A DNA stretch of 64,000 nt, from positions 18,786,934 through 18,850,933 of the forward strand of contig JAKGHH010000003.1 in the NCBI GenBank assembly GCA_022828595.1, given 5' to 3'. The number at the start of each line of letters is the position of its first letter. Positions within the stretch are counted from its first letter, which is position 1. The position numbers were made by a program, and so were the translations under genes. The notes under the pieces are model-generated. The model did no database searches. It saw nothing but the letters and a program-made list of their open reading frames with translations, and was not told the DNA's origin. This DNA comes from Nelumbo lutea (Eukaryota; Streptophyta; Magnoliopsida; Proteales; Nelumbonaceae). Below are positions 29,700 to 40,827 of this stretch, in pieces.

Positions 29700-30949
29700 A
29701 TGGCGCGAGCGACAACAAGATTTGGTTATTTGGGAGCGGAAGTCGCCGAAAACGTCGCACTGCCTCCCGTCCGGAGCCATCATGCAAATCCTAATTCCCC
29801 TCCCCCTATCTCCAACTCGCCTCTTTTCCAACTCCTGATTTCCTCCTCTCCTTCTGCCGGACAAGGCAGCGGCAACAGAGGGAGGGTGTCAAGGAGAAGA
29901 GAGGAGAGCGAAACAGCAACACAGAAAGAGACCCCCTCTCTCTCCTTTCAGCTCCACCTGTTATCCACCCCTTATTCCAGGTAATTTTAAGCAGAAGGAA
30001 ATTATTCGATTACTGTAATGTTTTCTTTTATCCTCTGTTCCAAATAATCATGCCAAATAAGCTTATGGGTTTGTTTTGTTTCTTTTCTTCCTTTTGGATT
30101 TATGTAGGTTTAATACGGGACAAAGTTGGGGATTATTCACTCTCTGGAAATGGTTCAAGAAGCTAGATGATTCAATTTCAAGTGAGGTTGTTTATTTATA
30201 TTTATTTGTATTTCTTTTGTGTGGTATGCCACATTGCTTTGGTGATTGAAAACCAAGGTGATTCAAGAAACATCATTTTGATTATTCAAGAACCCCTCTC
30301 ACAAATCCCAATACATAGGTTGTATTTCGTACCATTGCTGTTTCTACCTGAAATATTTTGAATTTATCAATACAAATTGGTGAGAGATATGTATTATTCA
30401 CATCACATGTGAGAATTATTTCAGCTAGAATGAATTAGACTTCAACCCCCCTGGAGCAAGAAACACCAATTTGATGTTTCTAGCATTTTTAAGGTATGTC
30501 TATTTCAACCATAAATAACCTCAAATAATAATTGTCCAATTTATATTTACCAACCCAACATGTTTCAGGTAGAAACAATGATACTAAACACAACCAAAGT
30601 CATTGCAGCAATGTTTTTTTTTTTCCCTAAAAATGGCTAGCCAGACTTGATTCAATGGTGTTTCCATTTTTTTTCCTGGTGTGGCAAACTGGTGAAGCAG
30701 AACACCTGTGAAATGCATTGATGCCGAACACATTTTAGATTTGTATAATTTTTTTCTCTCTCCTCTCTCTTGCCAATATTATCTTTATTCCAGTAAGTAG
30801 TATTACCACTCTCATGGTGCATTATTCTATCCTTTCTATGCTAAAAAATAAAAAGCTTACATGTCTATTTGCCTCCCTTCTTGCATCATATTATAGGTAG
30901 GAATGACATGTTATTTATTTATTTTTGACAAAATACAGCGATAAGTTGA
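29700..30949 (+). other. Spliced upstream ORF in the leader of the 31-kb gene
   Basis: An ATG at 29700 opens a frame through probable exons 29700-29980 and 30108-30181 (donors AG|GTAATT and A|GTGAGG; acceptor TATGTAG|G). If the third exon begins after CAG at 30938, the frame ends at TGA 30947-30949, giving a 121-residue upstream ORF. That frame is the same as the main ORF at 31001. An alternative weak acceptor TTGAG|ACATTG (exon from 30951) would skip the stop and fuse both into a 448-residue protein. Exon 2 encodes tryptophan-containing, non-repetitive sequence (SWGLFTLWKWFKKLDD), so coding use is plausible but unproven. Confidence 0.4.
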
Positions 30950-31000
30950 GACATTGTTATAAGACACCTCAAGCCTGCATCTGATTCCATAACTTTAACC

Positions 31001-32383
31001 ATGGAATCTGGACATGGGAATACTGAGGATACTGTTCGTGAAGTTAGAATTCAACGTTCATCATCATTGTCGTCATCATCATCAGACTCGTCATTGGATG
31101 AACAATTTGAAGTGGACAGAAACTTAATTGGCGAATCCAACCCAGTCAATGATGAGGTTGCTCAGTTTGCTTTTAAAGATGCTGAGAGGAATGCCTCTAG
31201 TATTTCGTCTCCCAAATTTGGAGAGTCTGAGAAAGGGATGCCAGGATTCACATATCGACCGCAATTGTCCAGTACTACTCTTGATTTGGGCTTAGACAAT
31301 GGTTTATCAAAACAATCCCCTCCAGTCCAAACGATGGACCGGTATGATGTGCCCGATCCATATAGGATCCCAGCTTCTGTGTTTGAAAGAAGTAAGTCCA
31401 CAACACCATTGGAATGGAGTGTGGCTTCCAATGAGTCATTATTCAGCATCCATGTTGGTAATAATAGTTTCTCCAGAGACCATGTTTATCTGTTTGGTAG
31501 ATCTGGAGAGCTGACTTTATCTGGTGAATTGACAAAGTCCGGAGAGTTGAAGATGCTCCAAAGTAGCTCGCCCCCTGCTAATATACCATCACTCTCTCCT
31601 CACAAAGGTACAGATCTGGGGGATAGCCTAGGTGTAGCTGAAGCAGCCGCTGAAACCATGAAGGAGGTTTTAAGGACAACTGCAGAAGACAAAGAAAAGA
31701 ATCCTCCTGTTGATGTTATCCGCCAGTCATCTAGCACATCTCGTCGTTCCGATGCTAGTGCGACCAGCATTCAATCTTTTGCTTTTCCGATGTAAGTTAT
31801 ATCATCTTCTGCCACATTAAATGATAGAAATATATTTCCAACATTTGTCTATACCAAGATATTAAAATATTTATTCTTATACATGCATGTAGTTCTGTGT
31901 GTATTGTGCACATAAATTTGCATCTTGGGTACATAATATTTGTGTCCAGTATGGAATGTTGTCTTATGCTTGTATGTATGAGAAATCTTTGCAAACAAGT
32001 TAAATAAATTTACATGTGGATCATAATGTATGTTTTATTATATAAAAAGTGGCCATGCCACTAATGTTGTGTGCCAGGATGCCATCAATATGCCCTTCAA
32101 TTGTTGCAGAAAGAAAATCTGTGCATGTCCATTCTGCTACCATCCATGGCCATAATGGTCTTATATAATTACATAGAGGCGTCATGGTTGTGTCCTACTG
32201 CATGCAACTAAACTAGTCTTGGGCCTTTGCAGATTGACAGGGGAAGGAGGAGGTAGAAGTGGCTCAGTGAAGGCGGATCCTGAACAAAATCAACAACCAC
32301 AGTCACAGACCCCAGGAGCAACCCCGGATGCAGCTCAAAATAAGTGGTTCCCTTGTTTCTCCTGTTGCCCATTTTGTTGTTGA
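31001..32383 (+). CDS. Plant protein of unknown function, Cys-rich C-terminus
   Basis: Two exons, 31001-31791 and 32233-32383, joined at GAT|GTAAGT and TTTGCAG|A, give 313 residues. I do not recognise a named family. The protein is hydrophilic and probably disordered: a Ser run near residues 20-32, then a more ordered-looking block around 120-160 (DPYRIPASVFER, TPLEWSVASNESLFSIHVGN). A repeat-like SGELTLSGELTKSGELK lies near 167-183, and an acidic/amphipathic stretch (AEAAAETMKEVLRT) follows. The last residues, KWFPCFSCCPFCC, contain five cysteines and may be a palmitoylation or membrane-anchoring tail; that is inference. The start ATG has a good context (ACCATGG). Leader exons lie upstream from about 29650. 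No lesions were seen. Confidence 0.8.
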
Positions 32384-33214
32384 TCAGAGAGTGGGATTTT
32401 CCAGATTTTCTCATTTTATCCTATGACAAACATACGAAAGGATATAAGTATATTGTCTAACTTGCCCTTTAGGTGTTTGTAAATGGGGCCTTTATATGAA
32501 AGTTAAATACTTGGTTTTGATTCTTTTGAATCTTCTTCAGTCGCATTATAATAAAACTCGGAACCATGTTAATTATAAAATTTGCATGGGTATACAAAAA
32601 GAAATTAAGTAACTTCTATATTAGATACGTTGAGTAAGGTATGGGTACATAGAGCTGACAATAATAATTAAGTGCTGCAACCATGACTGTAACATCCTTC
32701 TGTTCAATGGTATCAAGCTGCAGCCTTTACATCATTTATGATCAATTTATTAATTTAGGATTTAGCTGAACTGTAATGAACGCAATAGTTGTTCACCAGG
32801 TTGTGGAATTAATAATAACACTCCACAGCAAATACTAAAATGGTAATAATAATAATAATAATGTAATATTTTTACAAAACAATAAAATAATACTATAATA
32901 CTATATTATTAAAATGTTTTATTATTAATTGAAAAATATTATTTTCTTATTAAGATATTAATTTATTAATATTGAAATAATAAACAATATTTTATATTAT
33001 GATTTCTTATTACTTTGTTATAAAATTCTAATAAAGTATAGTAAGATTGTGTTACTAATAATAAATAATGAATAAAATGCATGACGGGCATTTTGGGGAC
33101 AAAATTTAAGAGTGTTGTGAGGTATTTGAATTTAATTATAAGAGGTGTTCAATGAATAGTGTGAAGTGTGAAAAAAAATTGCTTTTAAGATATAAGAATT
33201 GCAAAACAAACAAG
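32384..33214. other. 3' flank and AT-rich spacer
   Basis: Probable 3' UTR to about 32600, then an AATA-rich stretch (32840-33070). No gene seen. Confidence 0.45.
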
Positions 33215-33222
33215 GCCTTAAT

Positions 33223-33743
33223 TAGAACTGTTCATGGGCTGGGTTGCCCAACGACCCAACCTGATTTGATTTGTTCTTGGTCAAGTTTTGACATTATTTC
33301 AGGCTTGCAAGCGCCGACTTGGGCCCAAAACAGTAGGCTTAGGCTTGACTTTTTTACTAGTCGGGCTCAGGCTTAGAAAAATCCAGCCAAGCTAGAGCCC
33401 AAGCCTAATAATATTTTATTTAGTAAAAAATATATTATATATTTCTTTGTTTCTTTTCTCTTTTTTTTTTTTCAAGCAATAGTAAGATGTTTCAATATTT
33501 TTGGGTTGTAAGGTCATTTATTATAAATAAATCAATTTTTTTATTGAGTAAGAAAATAATATATATATATATATATATTTTTTTTTCCCAATTTTTAGGC
33601 TGTGCTTTAGGCTTTGGGCTTTATAAGAGGGTCGGGCTTGGGCTCTAAAACCAATGGCCGGACTTGGGACTGAATGTATTATATTAATAAAGAGATAAAG
33701 CCTGGCCCAAATCAGCCCCGACTCGGCCCTTGAAACAGGTCTA
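33223..33743. mobile_element. hAT-type MITE, 7/8 TSD
   Basis: The left end TAGAACTGTTCATGGGC and the right end (reverse complement TAGACCTGTTTCAAGGGC) are inverted. Flanking octamers GCCTTAAT (33215-33222) and GCCATAAT (33744-33751) match at 7 of 8. The interior is rich in GGGCTTGGGC-type words and includes a (TA)n tract at 33559-33579. Confidence 0.8.
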
Positions 33744-33763
33744 GCCATAATCAGACTGGGATT

Positions 33764-35021
33764 GGGGAAAAATTTGGCTGTCTCTTGTCGACAAGAATTC
33801 CTATCAACTTTCTACCTTGTTGTGACACGTTTTTATGACACTAACGTTAACATACAAAATGAGAAAAACCTTAAAAAACAAATTTAATTTCTTTAACAAA
33901 ATTACAAAGAATTCCACTTGCCCACGTGTCTTCTCTCCCTCTCCTCTTATTTGTCTCTCTCATGGTCTCACTCTCCCCAACCGCTCCATTGACCCCAAGA
34001 TCCTCTCTCTCTCTCTCACCTAATCCATCCGAGAGAACCAGTCATAGCCATTTGCCGTGGGTAGAGCCAGTTGCAGTCACAGACACTGATAATCCACAAA
34101 AATCTCCTTCAAAGAATAGTTGTCTGATGCAGACAAGGTTAATTGTATTTGACAAAGGCATGCACCTGTTCTAATCTCCCAAAATGTAATATTTGAAGAA
34201 AGTGACAAAAGGAACATATTGGCGGTACCTTGATCTGATTCATGGGATTATCGTCAAGAGTAGCACCGAATTGATCTTGCTGCGTTCCACCACGGAAATG
34301 ACTCTAATGAAATCGTTGAATGGGTTGGGAAGTTAGTGAATCCTTTATCGGATGAAGAAATACTTTCTCATAGGACGACCAGAGGGTGGCCTTCGTCTTC
34401 TTATTTCGCTTTGAAATGGAAACCAGTGGCAACCACGGAATGGTGAGAAAATGGTATTGGCAACTGCAAAAAATTCCGACTATTGCTGGTGGCTGCTCTG
34501 CTGAGAGGGAGAATGGGGCAAACGAAAAGGAGAGGAAAGAGAGGGTGATCTTGGGAATCTTGAGGGGAGAGAGATAGGAAATGGCAATGGAGAGAAGAGA
34601 GAGAGAGAGAGGGATAGAGGACGCCGATGGAAGAACATGAGAGAGACAAAGGAGATGAGAGACATGGGCAAGTGGAGTTCTTTTGTAATTTTGTTAAATA
34701 AATTAAATTTAAAATAAAAGTAATGGAGAAGTGATTGGCCCAATTCACAATTCTGATTTGTACTGCAGAGCTATAAATATTCAAAATGGTAATAACCTAT
34801 ATTTTATGCATCAACGCCTCCCCGTGAATTGGCATTAATTCCGAGCTGTCATCTACCCTAATAGATCCTGAGCTGAACTGACTTTCTCCCTAAAAATAAA
34901 TATTTTTTTTAAGGTTTCTATCATTTTCTAAGTTAACATTAGTATAGAGTGTCATAAACATGTGCCACAACAAGGTAGAAAGTTGACAGGAGCTCCTATG
35001 GAGAGAATCAAAATTTTCCCC
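33764..35021. mobile_element. Long-TIR element, MULE/foldback-like
   Basis: Both ends start GGGGAAAA[T/A]TTT when read inward. Roughly 100 bp at each end align as inverted repeats (shared CAACTTTCTACCTTGTTGTG, TTATGACACT, GTTAAC, AACCTTAAAAAA). After an insertion on the right (about 34800-34900) the inversion continues inward: TTAACAAAATTACAAA and CCACTTGCCCA at 33893-33933 pair with 34666-34700. Arms therefore span about 33764-34020 and 34580-35021, with a unique centre of about 560 bp. Long TIRs suit Mutator-like elements; no 9-bp target duplication and no transposase were found. The centre could be captured host sequence. Confidence 0.65.
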
Positions 35022-35243
35022 TATTGTGCATCTTTTAATTTATAGATTGCATTTGAGTTTTCGCCAAGTTTGTTTGTTATGCAAGTTCATTTGCAATAAC
35101 ACAAAATGCATAAGAGTGCAAATGAGAAGAATGCAAATTCTGATTCATTTTAACATCTTTGTTTCGTTTACATCTCGTCTTCAATGTAAATGAAAAAAAA
35201 AAGTGAAATCTGAAACAAAAATAAATAAAAAATTGCCGTCATA

Positions 35244-35642
35244 TAGGGGTGTCAATTTGGTCCGGTCTGATCCAGTCCAATGTGAATTCATTATAAATGG
35301 ACCAAGTCCAATCCAATCCAATCCAATGAATATTTTGGGCCATTTTGGACCAGCCCAATTTAATGTTTAGCCCGTCAAATCTGTTCAAATTAATTTTGAT
35401 TTAGATTGGTTTCAACCCAAAATCGGTCTATTGACACCTATATTCTTATCTTATACATATAGACCAGATATTAGCTCAATCTAATCCAATCCAATCCAAT
35501 ATAAATTTATCACAGACAAACCAGGTCTAATCCAATCTAATAAATATTTTAGGTGGGTTTGATCCAATCCAATGTCTTGTTGGTTTGTCTGATCTGTCCA
35601 AATTGATTGGGTCCAATCCAAATTGGTCCATTAACACCCATA
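35244..35642. mobile_element. MITE, TAGGGGTGTCAAT family
   Basis: Starts TAGGGGTGTCAATTTGGTCC and ends GGTCCATTAACACCCATA. The core is TCCAATCCAATCC-like. Flanking octamers agree at only 5 of 8. The same core family appears at 42975-43330 and 53575-53995. Confidence 0.6.
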
Positions 35643-35969
35643 CTCTCTTATAGCAGTTGAAGTGTTCATTGACAACGTCTCATCAAAGGCAACAATGAGG
35701 TCACCCCATTCATTGTACAGTTCATATTAATGATTTTTTTTTTTAACAATGAGTTGGTATCCTACAGTCATGGTGATTTGGTGGAATTTGAATTTATTCC
35801 TCACAAAACGCACCTCACCCAGCCTCATGTTGTAGTCGTGCATTGGGAAGATCTCCCCATAATGAGAATTTACAAATAGGCAAAAATTTTAAACTACTAT
35901 AGTTTTGTTTTAAAGTGTGCTCCATGGTAATACCCTTTTTGCTCACATGCCAGACCGAACCCTGTCTGT

Positions 35970-36221
35970 AATGGTTTTTAAAATCGATCTGGAGATCGAA
36001 TCGGTTAGAGTCCAGTTACTGAGTCGAATGGTCCGACCATTTGAACTGAAGGATGACCCGTTCTGATAAAAGATAAAAAAAATAAAAATAAAAATAAAAA
36101 AAGGTCAAAACCGTTCAAACGGTTAACCATCCGATTCAACGGTTTAATGACCAAAATCAACGTTTTTTTTTTTTTGAGAAAATCCGATTTTTGGGGGAAC
36201 GGACCGGTTTTGAAAACCATG
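35970..36221. mobile_element. GGTTTT-family MITE, inverted relative of 1697-1948
   Basis: Starts AATGGTTTTTAAAATCG and ends CGGTTTTGAAAACCATG. Its minus strand encodes an accidental frame starting MVFKTG, which also opens the frame in the 1697-1948 copy, showing common origin in opposite orientation. No target duplication seen. Confidence 0.6.
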
Positions 36222-36229
36222 GTGAATAG

Positions 36230-36815
36230 CTATGCCTATCTCCTGGTTACCACCCCTTAGATCCCAATAACATTGCTAAGGGATGCTACTCGAAGAGAAA
36301 GCCAGACCATTGAATAGAGAAGCCATCATTGACGAATTTCACGGTGGAAGTGATCAATGATGCAGATTTTCCTAATGCTAGTTTTGCAGATTTGGCAAAA
36401 GCAACACCAGATGAGGAAGGCTGCAGAATGCCAAAAGAGTTTGTTGTGATGGATTCATTTTCTTGAATTTTTTTTATCGATTGAGTTTTATTTTGAAATT
36501 TTGAAAAATAGTGAAGGACAAATTCATAACTAACCAGTCTTCCCAGTAAAAAGCTTTCAACCATCCTTTGGCATTGGCGGGAAACCCTGATCCTGAAGAG
36601 CGAAGTGAAAGAGCTTTGGAAACTCCATAGTCCGATGTGAGACGATAAGTCAGAACTGGCGGGTGAGAATTCGGATCGATTTGCCGCCATGTGCATTTCT
36701 GTGTTCAGATACAAAAGGGTCATCCATCCCTTCCGACTCCCGTCAACTCTCTCTCTCTCTCTCTCTCTCTCTTGTCTCTCCTCTTAGAAAATCTTTTGAA
36801 GGGAAAACTACTGGG
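36230..36815. other. Upstream region of the RPA70-like gene
   Basis: Contains a (CT)n tract at 36749-36772 just before the RPA70-like start, probably within its leader or promoter. A 145-codon minus-strand frame here has no recognisable domain. Confidence 0.4.
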
Positions 36816-39800
36816 ATGAGCATCGGAATGGGGAAATGCATCACTCCAGATGCCATTTCCAGCATACTAGCGAACCCTTCTCCCCATTCGTCTTCTGATG
36901 TTCTGGAAATCATTGTTCAAGTAGTCGATCTGAAGCAAGTTGGCAACAGATTCACGTGAGTTTTCTCCCACTGTCTTTTCCTTTATTGGTTTCATTCAAT
37001 GCGACTGCGGCATACTGTGTCTGTGTTGATTTCATTTTTTTTAATTCCTTTGTTGAACTTCATGTTAACCAACTGAGGTTTCTGCCTTTCTGGTTGAAGA
37101 ATATATGCACCATTATTTCTGGTTTTACATTTGGGTATCTTAGGTTCCTCATATACAGTGTACGCTACTTAGTGGATATTTATCTTTGTTACTTTTAATC
37201 GACGCCTTCGCCCTTTCTTGCTCCCTCAATTAATTCTTGCCTCTCCATTTATGCTCTGCCCCTGCTGTTGTTTTGGCTTTGCTTCATTCCTTTCCGGATC
37301 CATAGATTTTCCTCAATTCATGCTTGAGCGTTCCCTTTCCGCCAAGCAGATCAAAGCAAGTTAGAGAATTCTCCAATTTATCGTTTCTATGTTAATCGAC
37401 ATTTGTGTTCTGTTTTTAGCACCTTTGATCAAGCTATCAGAAGTACGGGGAGTTTCTTACTCCTGCTACTTGCTCGGATCACTAATTTCATGTTCTCCTC
37501 TGCTTAGCTGATCAAGTGTGTTTGCCAAGGGGATGTCCAACTATTCGTTTCCCTCTTTGATGCAATATTTATATGGATTTTGAGTATATGTTCCTTGCAT
37601 GCAGATTTATGGCTAGTGATGGAAAGATGAAAGTTAAGACAATTCTTCCATCTAACCTATCATCCGAGATTTGAGTCTGGAAGTATCCAGAATCTTGGGC
37701 TCATCCGTATGCTTGATTACACCTTCAATGTCCTTCCCTACAAATCTGAGAAGTAAGACTTGGACCAACATTTGAATTCCTTTAAAGGCTTCTTATCTGC
37801 TTTCCCATGTTTGGTTTTCATAACCAAAATTGGGTGCGAACTGTTTCAGGTATTTAATTGTGACAAAATGTGAGGTGGCTTCTCCTGCACTCGAAACTGA
37901 AATCAGGACTGAAGTGAAAAAGGAAGAAACGGGCATTATATTTAAACCAAAGCAAGAAGTAATAGCTAAATCTGCTGCACAGATTATGCATGAACAGCAT
38001 GGAAAGTGAGTTTTGTTGTTTTCTTCTAAGTTGGTTATTTCTTCATCTGACTGTTCCTCATAATACTGGGTGGTGTGTTTCATTTTTTTTTTTTTTTGCT
38101 TTAATGCTCTTTTCTATTGGCTTTGACCATTTTTACTGTTTTGAGTTTCAGCATGGCTCCTGCTGTAAACTGGACCATAAATGTTTGGCTTACGAGCAAA
38201 GGCAACATGCGGTCTTATAAAAATGCTAGAGGAGAAGGTTATGTGTTCAATGTTGAGTTGACTGATGAAGATGTAAGCAGCATTTTTGTGATGCCTGCTC
38301 TTTTTTTTTTTTTTTCCTTCAAGAGGCTGAAGTTCTTTGTGGTGGTATCGTTAAGAAGCTAGTGAAATTGTTTTTTTAACACAGGGTACACAAATCCAAG
38401 CAACAATGTTTAATGATGCCGCAAAGAAGTTCTATGATAAATTTGAATTGGGAAAGGTTTATTACATATCTAGAGGAACTCTAAAAGTTGCTAACAAGCT
38501 GTTTAAGACAGTTCAAAATGATTATGAGATGACCTTAAATGAAAATTCTGAGGTGGAGGAGGCAACTGGAGAGAGAATATTTATTCCTCAGACAAGATTC
38601 AACTTTGTTCCAATTGATCAGTTGGGTCCCTATGTTAATGGGTAGGAGCTTGTTGGTAAATCCCCTGTTGGATCTCTTATGTTTCCTTTCCTTTCAACAT
38701 TTAGTCTTTCAATTCTGTTGACTAATTTCTTGTCGTAACTGTTCAGATGTTATTGGAGTTTTTCAGAATGTTTCTCCTACCTTGAGTGTAAGAAGGAAGA
38801 GCAACAATGAGAGTATCCCAAAACGTGACATAACAATTGCTGATGAATCGTAAGTGAAAGCCTGTTCTTGTTATTTGGTTTTCTTCCAGTTTGATTGTAT
38901 CCTAACAATCTGGAGGCATTAATTGCAGAAAGAAAACCGTTGTGGTGTCTCTGTGGAATGATCTTGCTACCACAGCAGGGCAGAAATTGCTAGATATGGT
39001 GGACACTGCCCCAATTGTAGCAGTAAAATGCCTTAAAGTAGGAGACTTCCAAGGTAGTCTCAATATATATCAGTAAATACACTTATTTAGTGAAAAGGGT
39101 GCGTCCTCACTTCATGTTGTGTTAATTGTTTCCTTAGGTGAATCTTTGTCATCTTTGAACAAAAGCATTGTATTGGTAAATCCAGAAATACCTGAATCAA
39201 AGAAATTAAAATCTTGGCAAGATGCTATACTTTGTTTTCCCATTTAATTTAATACATCAGTACATCTAATGTTTGTATATCCTTCGGGTAACAGGTATGA
39301 ATCTGAAGGTAAAGGGGCTGCAATGGCTTCTGTTGGCTCGGGTTTGACCACTAGTACAAATAATGGAATAAGATCCCTGTACTCTGATCGTGTCTTCCTT
39401 TCACACATTACCAGCAACCCATCCTTGGGTGAGGATAATAAGGTATTTGTTGTTATAATATTTATTTTTTTATTTTTCCTATTTAAACCTCGACAAAATC
39501 TTTACTTGGTGATTAATTTTATAGAATTTGGGTGAATATTTAAAGTTCACAGAGAAATAAAATAAATCAGGATGTTCTGATCTGGTATTTCTTTGAAGCT
39601 TTAGTTAATTCCACTTTCACTGAGGCTTATGTGAAAGATAATGCTTGTTAAATTAATGTTATGTTCAATCAAGGGAGTCTCAACTCAACCTGATTGGATC
39701 TGAATTGGGTTGGTTAAGTTGAGATAACTTTCTCACAGGTGATGCAACCTGAATTACTTTGTTTTGGGCAGGCTGCATTTTTCAGCATAAAAGCATATAC

Positions 39801-40827
39801 GAGTTCTATCAAGCTCGATCAGACAATGTGGTATAGAGCTTGTAAGACATGCAACAAGAAAGTGACTGATGCTATTGGATCTGGATATTGGTGTGAAGGA
39901 TGCCAAAAGAATGACGAGGACTGCAGTTTGAGGTTAGAAATTTCAAACGTCACCTTTACCACAAAGTGGAAAACTTCTAATGCTGCCATTCTAATTCTTT
40001 GTTTCTTCTTTGGCAGATATATAGTGGTAATGAAGGTTTCTGATCCAAGTGGGGAAGCTTGGCTTTCCGTCTTCAATGAACAAGCAGAACAAATAATTGG
40101 ATGTTCTGCAGATGAGCTTGATCAGATGAAATCACAGGTAAACTAACTACTAAAGTAGTTATCATTAAACATGCACCGGCATATTGGAAAATATTTCTTG
40201 AGCAAGTGCTAGCAATTGAAAACTGATTCCATGGTCTAATTATCTCTTGAGACACTTTGTTGATTTATGGGAAATACTAATGCCATGTGGTGTGGCTCCA
40301 AATCCAATGTGTATCCCATTGTCCTAGTGGAATCATATTGAGTGGACCCCATTATGCAGGCCTTGTCTTTATCCTGTGATGCTTATGTTATGGCCATGCG
40401 TGTAAAACTAACTGCTCCCTTTGGTTACATCTCATTGCACAGACCCTAGTGCAGTGGGTTCCATTTCAATTTTAACTATTGAATGTTTGGAGTTGTCTCT
40501 GGCAACTTTGGTTAGTGCTGGGTTTCTCATAGTAACCTCAATGAATACCAGTCACAACTCCCATGCTCTGGTTATTAATCTAATCTTATTTACCAAGGTA
40601 CATCCTTATTTTATCTTGTTTAATGTAAGATGGGAGAGAGCAACACATACCACTTAAAACTGAAACAAGCTACATGGGTTCCCCATCTATTTCGAGTTAG
40701 TGTCTCGCAGAATGAGTACATGAATGAGAAAAGGCAAAGGATTACTGTCAGATCTCAGGCTCCGGTTGATTTTGCTGCTGAATCCAGGTTTCTGTTAGAG
40801 GAGTCTTCCAAGATGCAAACCTCGTGA
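36816..40827 (+). pseudogene. RPA1: RPA70-like gene (RPA1 B/D type), probably inactive
   Basis: Replication protein A large subunit binds single-stranded DNA in replication and repair. Exons: 36816-36955, 37605-37752, 37850-38005, 38152-38272, 38385-38655, 38747-38849, 38929-39053, 39138-39216, 39295-39442, 39772-39932, 40017-40137, 40630-40827 (1,771 nt, about 590 residues). The N-terminal OB fold, DBD-A/B/C and the C4 zinc ribbon (CKTC...CEGC) are recognisable. Lesions: a net +1 frameshift in exon 2 with TGA at 37672-37674; TAG at 38643-38645 replacing a family Lys; and a roughly 20-residue in-frame loss at the start of DBD-A (MAPA joins directly to VNWTINVW). Intron 8 uses a GC donor (TTG|GCAAGA). 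The rest is well preserved, so decay is recent, or some lesions are sequence errors. Similar to the plant RPA1B/RPA1D group from memory. Confidence 0.8.

Noticed and set aside
29466..29864. 132-codon minus-strand frame at the leader of the 31-kb gene
   Set aside because: Low-complexity Ser/Arg composition, antisense to a spliced leader; looks like a shadow frame.
36286..36723. 145-codon minus-strand frame upstream of the RPA70-like gene
   Set aside because: No recognisable domain, and it overlaps the probable RPA70 promoter and (CT)n tract; no splice partner found.
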